Shown: positions 27,659 to 37,152 of the stretch, piece by piece | How positions within the stretch are numbered: position 1 is the stretch's first letter | How the letters are laid out: every line of letters begins with the position of its first letter | Notes under the pieces: generated by a model | The model's database searches: none | Told to the model about the DNA's origin: nothing | The model's input: the letters and a program-made list of their open reading frames with translations, nothing else | Made by a program: the position numbers and the translations under genes | Assembly (NCBI GenBank): GCA_014084085.1 | Contig: NPFB01000028.1 | Span: 58,949-122,948, forward strand | Length of the DNA: 64,000 nt | DNA from: Hondaea fermentalgiana | Lineage: Eukaryota > Sar > Bigyra > Thraustochytrida > Thraustochytriidae | Direction of reading: 5' to 3'

Positions 27659-30600
27659 TCATGCATCGTCTGTCAATACGATTGAGCGAGAACAAAGAAT
27701 TGGAAGGCGAGGAACCTGACGCGGTCCGGGCGACGATCGGGGCACGCTCGGGCCTAAAAATGGCTTGTTGGGAATCTTTTTAACCTTGGTCCTTTTTCTC
27801 CGGCCTCCGCGCTCATCTGAAGAAGCCTTGGCCATCTTGCGAACCTCAATAGCATGTGCCAACTTTGCGTCCCGCGCCTTCTTGATGACTTCCTCGCGTT
27901 CAACAATGTGCTCCTTCCAGGCGCGCCTCTGCCGGATCATGACATCGCGCATCTCGCGCACGAGCGGCAGCTGCAAGGCATCATTGGCAACATTGAAGCG
28001 CGAAGGCGTATAAGGCTGCTCAGGCACGGGAGGCGGAAGCTGGTCAGGACGGAAAAGCAGCTCGAAATGAATTTCCTTCATGATCTCTGCATGTAGCAAA
28101 GATGCCGTACTTTGTCCTGCGGGCCCATCAACTGCCTCGTCGCGACCGTTTGCCACGCGCATCGCGTTGATACGGGTCTTAATGGACACGCTCGAGGTGG
28201 TGTCTTCCTCGAATTTGCTTCGGACGCGACGCTTACCAGGCAGTTCGCTCTCTTGTCGCTCGGCCTCCTCCATCTCCTCGATGTCAAGCTTGCGCGCGAG
28301 GTTTACATTTGCTTCAATGTACTTGCGCACAATCGTAGCAGCCTGCGGATGATACAGATCCTTGATCTGAAACAAACAGACCTCTCCATTCTTTTTAAAA
28401 AGACCATACTCCTCGAGTGTGAGCTTCCCAGGCTCAAATGCACAATTCATTTCATCGTGAATTTGCCGGGTCTCATCAAGGCACATGAGACCACTCAGCA
28501 TTGGTACCACGAGCCAGAAGCGAGGCAACAGCGCTACATCCCGCCGTGCATTCGAACGATACAAAAAGTATAGGTCTCGGACGGTTCTCGTGGCATCAAC
28601 AGTTAGTCGTGTCACCTCACCCGTCGGTAGACTTTTGATGAAGATGGTGACAAAATTTGATTTGGTGCTGCGATATGTGCGAATGTCCGCAACAGAGAGA
28701 AGTCGCGTCGAATCCACGAGCGCTGTCATCGCTGCCATCTTCAATTTGAACCGTTTTGCTTTCTTGGACTCGCACTTGGTGTCCGCATCACTCGAATTTT
28801 GAGCTCCTGGACTTGTATTCTGTGTTGCTATCTTTCGGCGTGCTCGTCCTCCGGCTCGGTTGAGAATAGGATTCTGTGCAATGGTTTTGGTAATGTCGCT
28901 CGCAAGATCATCAAGCTTTGTGCCTGAGAGTTCCCATGCACCAGGTGTCCAGCAACGAGGACATCCCACAGAATTTTCTCCAAAGCACACAACGCACAAA
29001 GGCACAAATTCTTTCACAGGGTTGGACGTGAGACCTTCGAGAAAGTATCGGCGCTTTGTCATCGTGTCATTGTCTGCTATGGGTGGCTCGTATCGGGGGC
29101 CCTTACGCAGAGATAGGCCATGAAACATTGGATTTAGCAATTTGGCCGTCGCACCTGTGAAAATGTGCGGCTCCTGGGCAACTAGCTCGTATCCCACGCA
29201 AGCAGGATGGACCACGCGAGTGACCCGGTACGTTGGGAGCACTTGGCATTCCCCAGTCTCATACCCGAAGCAACTTGGATGCAGTCTCTGCGCAAGGTTC
29301 TTCGCGTAAAGGGGAACGAGGCGAGTTCTGTACCCGCGTGTCGCTGGGTGTATATTGCGCTTCTTTGTTTGCTCAATCCATTTCTTAATGCGCATTTCTT
29401 CTTCCTCATCGTGACGGCGTCGGCGGGAGCGGTTGTTTCTTCGAGCAAGCGAAGCCACAAAGGCCTCGTCATCCTCAGCTTCTGCTGCCTCGGAGGCTCG
29501 CCTTCGCTCCTCTGCTTCGTGATCGAGCTGGTTGTGATCCGGTCCGCAGCGAACATATCCAAAAAACATCGGATGCCGCCTTGTTGCGTCTGTACCCTCC
29601 GCGTCGCGGGACGAGGAGCTGAAATGGAGAACAGTGTCTTCCAGTGTGTAATCTCTCTCGTCGCATACAAAGCTAGGATGGACGCGCTTTTGCACGCTGT
29701 TCCATGCCGGAGCTTTTTTTTCATTGCGCAAAGCGTAGTCGCGAATCTGTGGTTGTGACCATTGTCCCCAGAAGATTGGATTCACTGTGCGTGGGTCAGG
29801 TCGCACGTGCGCAATCTTGCGCTGGCAAAAGCTCGGGTGAATAAAGCGACTTTGGCTCGTATCTGTGAATTCGAAATCTGCCCGATGATTCACTTCACTG
29901 ACGTCGTCGTCGGCATCACATGGCTTTCCAGTTGCAAGCAGCTTGCCTACGTTGAAAAACAGCTTGCGTGCGTTTGTCTGGCGCTTTCGAGGTGTGTCTG
30001 CAGGGAGGGAGTAGTCTTGACTCTTGAGGCTCTTGTTCGGTTTTGGAATATGATTATGCGCCAAGGAGAAGGCTTTGTCGCTTGAGTACGAAGATTGAAG
30101 CGTTGATTGCATTGTGCCTTTTGTGAGCTCTTGTGCAAGATCATTGGCAACCTTGCGCGCCTTGAGAAGCTCTTGACTTGGAATATCAAGCGTCATGAGT
30201 CGTCGTGCCAACGTCGCGTCGTCTTGTCCAGGGACCGGCACCCGATATCGTCCGCACTGTTCGATCGCTTCAGCGGTGGCGTGAATGCCCACGTGAAGCT
30301 TGACATTGATCACGCCTCCGTCCTCGCGCACTAGATTGGCAAGATGCTCGCGAAATGCTTGATGGTTTTGCGCGCGTCGCTCTACCTTTTCTGCTACTCT
30401 TCGTAGGTTTTCGCCTGCTACTTCCTCCGTGAATATGACCTTGACAGCACATGGCGGAACGTGAAAGTGTACTGGGATCAGGGTCCAAATGGTGCGCTCC
30501 AGTGCAGCCTGGAACTTTGGTCCCCAATCTTCGAGAGTAATGCCAAAGATCTTCAGATCGACCTCCACGCTAGAGTTCAGATTTAGGTCCAGGGTTGGAA

Positions 30601-31340
30601 CAGGTCGTCGTCAGCGACGGACGTTTCGAACAAACGACATAAGCGTAGAACTTACTAGGTGCAATTGGCTTTTTGCTGTTCGAGAGACCCAAAATAGCTG
30701 TAAAACGAAACGAAATAAACGGATACGAATGCATTGTTGTGGGTCAGTATCGAGACGCCAGTGTTTCCGTCCTCGCCCCTCTCATTTGATTTCATTCCAT
30801 TCCATTCCATTCCATTGCACTGCATTCAGCTTCAGCTTCAGCGTCGGCTTCAGCTTCGGGGTAGATAACCTACATTGGACTTTGTTTGCGAGGATCCCAC
30901 TGAGAGGGCACAGGTTGAAGAACGTAGCCATTGACGGCGGGATGCTCAATTCGCTCACTAGATCCTCGCACCCGATTTGGATTTGCGTCTTCCCAAATTA
31001 CTCTGCGCTCTTGGATAAACGCTTTCATCTCCTGAGCTCGAAGCGATTTTAGTGAAGCCACACGTGGGACCTTTGCAAGGGCTTGCTTTTTATCTCGAAG
31101 AGTCTTGCGTTGCATACGCGTAATGCGGCGATCTCGTTTGCGCTGTTTGCCCTGTTGGGCCTCCACCAATTTTGCATTTTGTACGAATGTCGTGGCCTTT
31201 TGCAATAGATCACCTCCGATAGATCCGCGTTGCAGGTAGCGAAGAGCCTGCGCCCCTTGACTCATGCGCGGTGCCGGCCGGACTTGCGTGCTGTTCTTCG
31301 ACGCATCCGGGCCCTCATCGCCGTCCTCATCGGCAAGCAT
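27659..31340 (-). CDS. Unrecognised HPxxxGY-repeat protein, three exons
   Basis: Model complement(join(27659..30569, 30656..30697, 30874..31340)), 1139 aa. The largest frame has no ATG at its 5' end. Splicing upstream gives a continuous frame: exon 1 starts at ATG 31340, exon 2 is only 42 nt, and both introns are phase 2 with GTAGGT and GTAAGT donors. The protein has at least six repeats of the form (V/I/L)HPxxxGY spaced along about residues 410-680 (for example RLHPSCFGYETG, VVHPACVGYELV, IHPATRGYRT). One more, EHPAVNGYV, sits at the end of exon 1, which supports the join. A Cys4 knuckle CVVCFGENSVGCPRC follows, then a possible ubiquitin-like region starting NFVTIFIKSLPTGEV. Coil-forming charged segments end the chain. 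I do not recognise the family. Confidence 0.65.
30656..30697 (-). other. 42-nt internal exon
   Basis: It is bounded by a strong acceptor (pyrimidine tract then TTTTACAG) and a perfect GTAAGT donor. Its length is a multiple of three, and it is open in the frame required by both neighbours (YFGSLEQQKANCT). Skipping it would also keep frame, so a cassette exon is possible. Confidence 0.6.
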
Positions 31341-31867
31341 CTTCTTCTTCTTCTTCTTCTTCTTGTTTGCTTGAGTGCGTGCTTGCTTCCTTACTTGCTT
31401 GCTAGCTTGTTAGCTTGCTTGCTTGTTATTCTACAATATTGAACGTGGATTAACATTCATGGGTCGCGCCGAGAGGTTTGAAACCCCGTCATAACCGTAG
31501 TAGTTCGTTCGAGTCGCAACTCACACATATCCGTTAAAGTTTTTTTTTCCGAGTCCTAGTCAAATTCTATGAAGAAGTTCCATTGCCATCCCCGTATCAA
31601 ACCACCAACACTACATTATTCATTTTGCTGGGCTTGTTCTCGTGTGGCCTTGCCAATTATCCGATAGAGTCCCGAGAAATAGAGACAAGCAAGTTGTCAC
31701 CCTGATCTCTCTCATTGCATCAATGTTTTTTTTTTCAACGCGTTAGGCCTAGATTCACATGGGATTTTGAGCCCTTTGTACTGTGGCGCAGCACAAGTGA
31801 TTTAGATCAATTTACCAAAGATAAGCAGAGAATCAGAGGCAGAAGCTTTAGCCCGAGTACAATTGGT
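31341..31867. other. Spacer with GAA and GCTT repeats
   Basis: A TTC array (31341-31364, GAA on the coding strand) sits directly upstream of the HPxxxGY-gene ATG. GCTT-type repeats follow (31370-31425). The rest is AT-richer than average and holds T-runs at 31540-31549 and 31726-31735. No gene is seen. Confidence 0.55.
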
Positions 31868-33058
31868 CTAGGACTGTAGTGCGGCCAAAGCCCGCTCGAG
31901 GCTTTGTTTCTCGCCAAGTCGAACACGTGTTGCGTCGATGACATCCTGCGATGCGCGAACTTGGGTCTTCAGAAAACTAAGGTCGTCTCGCGCTGAAGAC
32001 TCGTATGCTTCAAGGCAGCGGGACAGGGATCGTTCTAGCGTGAGTGGGTCCACTCTGGGGCCATCTTGAGGGTACTCTAAGCTACCGTCAATTCGACAGC
32101 GATGGCGCGCTGGGCCCGTAGGCGTGGACACGAGAAAGTCGACGCCATCAAAGGCGTTGGCTTCCATGGTGAATCCATAGAGGCGGAGCAAGTCCGCGTT
32201 CGACAAATCGCCATACGAGATGAAGAGCTGAGAGCCTTCCGGCACGTCCTGCAAAGGCGCGACGACGAATGAAGAGCTGAGATGGTCGAACCAATGCTGG
32301 CATTTGCCTTGCGGCACGTCTGCGCTCATAGGGGACACGGTTGCCGTAGGTTCGCTACCGAGCGCACTGTGAGGGAGGAATGAGGAAATCTGAGACGCGT
32401 TTGCAGCAGACACATGGTTCATCATGTCAAGCACCGGGGGCAACGTGAAGGGCATGCGCGAACGCAAATCTGAGATGGCACGGGACAGCAAGAGCGACCA
32501 AGCGAAACTAAAGTTGGAGGGTGTCACGTTAGCCTCGGGCATGGCACCAACGTGTGGCTCGACCACGTGCGTGAATATGCTGTCAATAAGCTGGCGTCGC
32601 TCGGATATTTTGCTTACAAGAGGAGAGGCTTGAAGGCGGGCCATTTGCGTTGCGTCCCAGAACAAAGGCGTCGACACGGACTTGGGCATGGCGTTCAGGT
32701 GCAATGCCGTCGCCTCCGAAGAGGGCGCCGCAATCTCGCGGAGAAGATGCAATACGAAGCAGACGGAGCCCACGAGGAGGAGACGTGACTGCATGGGGAT
32801 GTCCTGCGCTTGCGCGAAGTCCATTAGATCGTCGAGCAGCGCGGGATGCCTATCTTTGAGCTGCACGTACGCCTCGTCTGCAGAGAGGGGTCTCCACAGG
32901 CTCTCGGGCAGACGGAGCACGGGCTGGCCTGCGCGCAGCTTCCGGGTGGCCACGAGCCCGAGGCCCATGCCATCGGCGCTCTCCACGGTGACGGAGCCCA
33001 CGCGTGCACCCTGGGTCCGCGCCTGCTCTAGCAGCCGCTTGGCCGCCGCGAGACTCAT
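31868..33058 (-). CDS. SET-domain protein lysine methyltransferase (RLSMT/SETD6-like)
   Basis: 396 aa from ATG 33058. The split SET domain is visible: GMGLGLVATRKLRAGQPVLRLP (N-SET), a variable iSET insert, then VLDMMNHVSAANAS and FISYGDLSNADLLRLYGF (C-SET with the catalytic-site Tyr). A helical C-terminal substrate-binding region follows. This is the Rubisco-LSMT/SETD3/SETD6 architecture, whose members methylate lysine or histidine of non-histone proteins. The target cannot be deduced. It lies head-to-head with BOLA2, with an assembly gap between them. Confidence 0.85.
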   Translation of the reverse strand: MSLAAAKRLLEQARTQGARVGSVTVESADGMGLGLVATRKLRAGQPVLRLPESLWRPLSADEAYVQLKDRHPALLDDLMDFAQAQDIPMQSRLLLVGSVCFVLHLLREIAAPSSEATALHLNAMPKSVSTPLFWDATQMARLQASPLVSKISERRQLIDSIFTHVVEPHVGAMPEANVTPSNFSFAWSLLLSRAISDLRSRMPFTLPPVLDMMNHVSAANASQISSFLPHSALGSEPTATVSPMSADVPQGKCQHWFDHLSSSFVVAPLQDVPEGSQLFISYGDLSNADLLRLYGFTMEANAFDGVDFLVSTPTGPARHRCRIDGSLEYPQDGPRVDPLTLERSLSRCLEAYESSARDDLSFLKTQVRASQDVIDATRVRLGEKQSLERALAALQS

Positions 33059-33193
33059 GCTTGCGACCGCGCACGTGCGCGCGCGCAAAGGCCTCCAATC
33101 GCCGAGTCCGGCGGCGTCTCCAGTGCGCCAGCCAAGTTCAACTTCTTGAAGTTGAAGTGTTGGTGACTCAAAGGTGACTGCCTAACCTCAGCC

Positions 33194-33218
33194 AGACTGA
33201 CTGACTGACTGACTGACT
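33194..33218. repeat. GACT tetranucleotide microsatellite
   Basis: Six tandem GACT copies about 140 bp upstream of the SET-gene ATG. Confidence 0.85.
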
Positions 33219-33429
33219 TTGAGATGGTCGTGTGGCCATGAGCCAAGCAGCTGGCCTCGCCTCGCCTTGAGCAACTTGAATCAAGCGAGCAACCATGGCA
33301 AGCGACCAGAAGAGAAAACGAGCTAACTTGAACTTGGATGGCCCTGCCAACGGAGTCTTCTCGCGCACGCGACTCCGCTGCTGTGGCTGTTGACAACTTG
33401 AAGGGCGGGACTGGCAAAAAAAAAAAAAA

Positions 33430-33529
33430 NNNNNNNNNNNNNNNNNNNNNNNNNNNNNNNNNNNNNNNNNNNNNNNNNNNNNNNNNNNNNNNNNNNNNNN
33501 NNNNNNNNNNNNNNNNNNNNNNNNNNNNN
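33430..33529. other. Assembly gap (100 N)
   Basis: Exactly 100 unknown bases with A-runs on each side, so the gap probably falls inside a poly(A)/GA-rich simple repeat that failed to assemble. Confidence 0.99.
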
Positions 33530-33793
33530 AAAAAAAAAAAAAGAGAGAGATTGAGAGAGATTGAGAGAGAGAAAGAGAAAGGAGAGCGAAGGCAACTTGA
33601 AAGGCAGGTGAAACTTGAGCGGCAGCAGCAGCAGCAGCAGCAGTAGCAGCAGTAGCAGAAGCAACAGCGACAGCAGCAGGAGTCGCGCAGACCCGAAGTC
33701 GCAGACCCGCACGGACGCACACTGAGATTACCTCCGCACTCACAAAGAGCCAACGAGAACAAGAAGGCCTCAGGGGCTACTTCGAAGGCCAAG

Positions 33794-34075
33794 ATGGCAG
33801 AGGAACAGACGCGCGACACGCCCGAGTCCTTGGAAAAGATGGTTCGCGAGGGGCTTGCGGACGTGAAGCACGTGGAAATCATTGACCTTTCGGATGGATG
33901 CGGAGACAAATTCCACCTCACGGTCGTCTCGGACGCATTTGAGGGCGTCAAGCTCCTGGAGAGGCACCGTATGCTTCAAGAAGCCATCGACGAGGCCATG
34001 AAGCGCATTCATGCCGTAGAGCTCAAGACGTACACTCCCGCACAGTGGGAGAAGCGTTCTGGGGCTTCTAGCTGA
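33794..34075 (+). CDS. BOLA2: BolA-like protein, BOLA2/Fra2 type
   Basis: 93 aa, full length for the family. BOLA2 pairs with a monothiol glutaredoxin (Grx3/4) and handles [2Fe-2S] clusters in the cytosol and nucleus. The class motifs are visible: VKHVEIIDLSDGCGDKFHLTVVSD, the helix-turn segment FEGVKLLERHRMLQEAI with the cluster-ligand His in ERHR, and the closing AVELKTYTPAQWE. No targeting peptide is seen, which fits BOLA2 rather than mitochondrial BOLA1/3. Confidence 0.95.
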   Translation: MAEEQTRDTPESLEKMVREGLADVKHVEIIDLSDGCGDKFHLTVVSDAFEGVKLLERHRMLQEAIDEAMKRIHAVELKTYTPAQWEKRSGASS

Positions 34076-34321
34076 TCGTTCATTCCTCCTTCTCATGCGC
34101 ATCTCTTTTCGCTGCATAGCCTAGGGAGCCCAAGACCCCCCTTGATCAGCGAGCAGCCAGCTTCTGAACACCTAACCTAACGAGGAGATCGCCACCGGCG
34201 TACGCGCGGTGGTGCTTATCGGTAAGCGCGTGGTGAGCGACGCAAAGAGACAGCTTTCTCAGGTTATTGTTGACAGAGAATAAAGTTCAAAGTCTCGTTT
34301 TTTGTTTGTTTCGTTTTCGTA

Positions 34322-36022
34322 TTACAATGCCCCAGGTATCCTTGAACGTGCGAGGTACTTTTGTGAGTATGGACTTTGATAGCTGCTCTTATAGGCAGAG
34401 TACTGCACTTTGTGTGCTGGGTTGGAGGATTTCGAGTGCCCATATTTTTTGTTGTGACCACCCTGACCCGCTCCGAGGCGCTTCGTCTTGCCACCGATCG
34501 GCACCGCGCCCCCATTGGCGCCGTGCATGATCGGGCCATAAGGATTCTGACGACGGGTCTTGGTGGATTTGACGGCATGCCCCGGGTGCCCAAGATTTTG
34601 TTGGTGCGGGGGCAGACGTCCGTTGTTATTTGAACCGATTGGATCCGTGGTAGAGCCAGCATTACCATGAAGCGAAGACTCGTGATGGTGCTTCGACTGT
34701 TGATGGTGTTGAAACCCAGGATGCTGGGGTTGGCCTCTATGCTTGCCGTGCGCAAGCGAGGGCAAGGCCACAGGGTGGCGTGGGTCCGCGACAGGCTGCA
34801 TACTCTCGGCGCCATGGTGTGGGTGTTGAATGCGCGGAAGATCTTTTCTCTTGCCAACCCCACCCGCAGCTCTTGCAGCCGGATCCAAGACGCTTCCTCC
34901 GGCGTGATCGTGTCTGTTGGCCTTTGTACCCCGCGGCGGTCGATTTTTGCGCCGCGCCGCTGCGCCTGCATCTGCGCCGGCGTTGTGGTGTCCGGCACGT
35001 TCCTGCGGATCTCCCTTCGAGGCCTTTGCTGCGCGCTCGCGCTTCTTATCTGCGTGGCGCAACTCTCGAAAATAGGGATGCCGCAGTGCCTGGCGTGCGG
35101 ACATTCGCTCCTCTGGATCATATGCAAGAAGCTTTTCGATGAGATCAACACAATGCGTGTCGACATGGGGGATCATTTGCCCAATGCCCGTTCCTTTCTT
35201 CCTTGAAAAGTTGAAGTCGATGTGAGTTGCGAAGCGCTTAAATTTGCCAAGGATCTCGTCTCCCGGTGTTCCCAGTACGTTGTGAATGCGCTCGATTTGA
35301 TCAAGCTCGTTCGTGCCCGGAAAGAGCGGGAAAAGTGCGATGATCTCAAAGGCAATGCAGCCAATCGCCCAGAGGTCCATGCGAAATGAATAGTAGCCCG
35401 AGGTCAGCAAGCATTCCGGTGCCCGATACCATCGCGTTGCAATGTACTCGGTGTATGGTTGCTTTGAATAGATGCCCCTGCACGATCCAAAGTCAGCCAC
35501 CTTTACCAATAAATTGTTGCCTGCGGCCACCGGATCCACGGCGGCGATTGACTTGGACCCGGAGGGATTACTTCCATTTTTGACGCCGCTGCCGCCGCCG
35601 AGGGTCTGTGGTGTCACCAAGATGTTCTCCGGTTTGAGGTCTCGGTGAAAAATGGAATTCCGGTGCATGCGATCGACAGCACGTAGCACCTGGTATAGAA
35701 TACTTTTGATTTGCGCCTCGGGTAAAAAGTTTTTGCGTCCCCGGATGAGCTCGTACAGATTCATTTGCATGAGTTCAAAAACGAGAGCGAGTCTGCCGCT
35801 CGCGTCGTCGAAAAGGACCTCGTAAAGCTTTATGATGCCTGCATCCGGCGAAAGTCGCCGAAGCGCTTGAATCTCGCGCAGGGAGTTGACCTGCTCGAGA
35901 GACTCGAACTTGTTTCGCATCACCTTAATGGCCACTTCGCGATTATTTGTGAGACATTTCGCGCGAATCACTTCCGAGAAGGTGCCCTCGCCCTTTTTGG
36001 CGAGCAGCTTGTATCGATGCAT
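34322..36022 (-). CDS. MOK: MOK-type (RCK family) protein kinase
   Basis: 566 aa from ATG 36022 (MHRYKLLAKKGEG). It is a CMGC Ser/Thr kinase of the MAK/ICK/MOK group, whose studied members regulate cilium length and intraflagellar transport. Motifs: glycine loop GEGTFSEV, VAIKVM lysine, FHRDLKPEN, VADFGSCRG, activation-loop TEY in QPYTEYIATRWYRAPE, and NELDQIERIHNVLGTP. FGSCRG(I/V)YSKQPYTEY is diagnostic of MOK. A Gly/Ser/Ala-rich insertion of about 30 residues lies between the catalytic loop and DFG. The C-terminal tail (about 340-566) is His-, Gly- and Lys-rich low complexity. Intronless. Confidence 0.92.
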   Translation of the reverse strand: MHRYKLLAKKGEGTFSEVIRAKCLTNNREVAIKVMRNKFESLEQVNSLREIQALRRLSPDAGIIKLYEVLFDDASGRLALVFELMQMNLYELIRGRKNFLPEAQIKSILYQVLRAVDRMHRNSIFHRDLKPENILVTPQTLGGGSGVKNGSNPSGSKSIAAVDPVAAGNNLLVKVADFGSCRGIYSKQPYTEYIATRWYRAPECLLTSGYYSFRMDLWAIGCIAFEIIALFPLFPGTNELDQIERIHNVLGTPGDEILGKFKRFATHIDFNFSRKKGTGIGQMIPHVDTHCVDLIEKLLAYDPEERMSARQALRHPYFRELRHADKKRERAAKASKGDPQERAGHHNAGADAGAAARRKNRPPRGTKANRHDHAGGSVLDPAARAAGGVGKRKDLPRIQHPHHGAESMQPVADPRHPVALPSLAHGKHRGQPQHPGFQHHQQSKHHHESSLHGNAGSTTDPIGSNNNGRLPPHQQNLGHPGHAVKSTKTRRQNPYGPIMHGANGGAVPIGGKTKRLGAGQGGHNKKYGHSKSSNPAHKVQYSAYKSSYQSPYSQKYLARSRIPGAL

Positions 36023-37152
36023 GATATCTCGCAGATGGCCGCGCACGGCGCGCTCGTTTTAGAGCGCGCAGCGGTCCGCGCCCACAAACGAGACTGTGTG
36101 CGTGGGTGCGTTTGTGCGTGGGTGCGTGCGCTCCCTTGCTCGATGCGCTTTCCCTCGTCTCCTTCTTCTTCTAATTCGACGCGATGCTTGCAGCTAGCGC
36201 GAGCAGGCAGGCTGAGTGGTTGCTCCAAAAAATTGTCTGGCGTGGCCTCCGCGCGTGCGCCTCACCCGCTCGCTGTTCCGGTGCGTCGAACCCAGACCGT
36301 GACGGTGACTCGTGACCGTGAGCGTGACGCGAACGACAGCTCGCCTCTCGTCAGTCACTCTCCGGCGCCGCTCCCGCGTCTGCGTGTCCGCGCGTCTGCC
36401 TGGCCGCCAGCCGTCAGCGAGCTTTTCGTTCTTGTCTCCTTCGCTTTCGCCCTCTCCCGATTGCGAGCACGCCTTGTTCCGGCGCGGCCAAAAAGCGAAC
36501 CAGGAAGGCCAATCCGAATCTAAGCACTGAGAAGCGGCGCGGACCCCAGGTGTGTACTACGTGCCTTCTTTTTTTGCTCGTGCCGCCGCCCAAGTTCGAG
36601 TCGGGCCACCACTGGCAGTCACTGCCACTTACCAAATGCATGCAGTTTTCTGCTCTGCTGGCTGGGGCCGCGTTCCGCGCACGCATCGCACACGTAGCTG
36701 ACGCCGGAACTAAAGGCAAGCGAGCATTCAGCTCGCCAGGGGAGGTCGCGGCAGATAGGCCTAGTGTCGCCTTGCCTAGATCGATCGATCAATCGCTGGT
36801 CATGTCCCGCGTCTTAGAAGCAGCAGCAGGCCAGTCAATCTAAACAGGAGAGGGAGCCTTCGAGACAACAGCACAGAGAGCTATTTTGTGTGTGAGAAAG
36901 AGAGCGAGAGAGAGAGTGCTTCCCCGGCGCGGCCCTGCAGCCTGCAAGCGAAAGGCGAACGGATCTACAGCCCAGCTTTTCACGTAGAAAAGGCCTAATA
37001 GGTAGCCCCGCCAGTGACAAGCAAGCAAGCAAGCAAGCATGCATGCATGCATGCATGCGCGGCCTTTTGATACTTTGGCAGCCAGCAACGACAAGAAAAA
37101 GGAGGAAGGCAAAGTCAGCGTCAAATAGGTAAAAGAGGTTCGAGCAACGGCG
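36023..37152. other. Spacer between MOK and CDF genes
   Basis: A 1.1-kb region holding the MOK promoter and the 3' end of the zinc transporter. It contains GCAA then GCAT tandem repeats (37018-37057). An open frame over 35765-36523 overlaps the kinase and has no family features. I see no gene. Confidence 0.5.
37018..37057. repeat. GCAA then GCAT tetranucleotide repeat
   Basis: Five GCAA copies run directly into five GCAT copies. The second array (TGCA core) is self-complementary. Confidence 0.9.

Larger units (their letters stand above)
33059..33793. other. Divergent spacer with assembly gap
   Basis: The head-to-head spacer of the SET and BOLA2 genes. It contains a GACT repeat (33194-33218), the 100-N gap flanked on both sides by A-runs, GAGATT/GAGA repeats (33542-33582) and CAG/AGC repeats (33621-33680). 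Confidence 0.6.

Noticed and set aside
30566..30568. GTG as a translation start for the HPxxxGY protein
   Set aside because: A eukaryotic gene is unlikely to start at GTG here when a phase-matched splice model with an ATG-starting exon is available.
35765..36523. 252-codon + strand frame overlapping the MOK gene start
   Set aside because: It overlaps the conserved kinase N-terminus, starts without an ATG and is compositionally biased.
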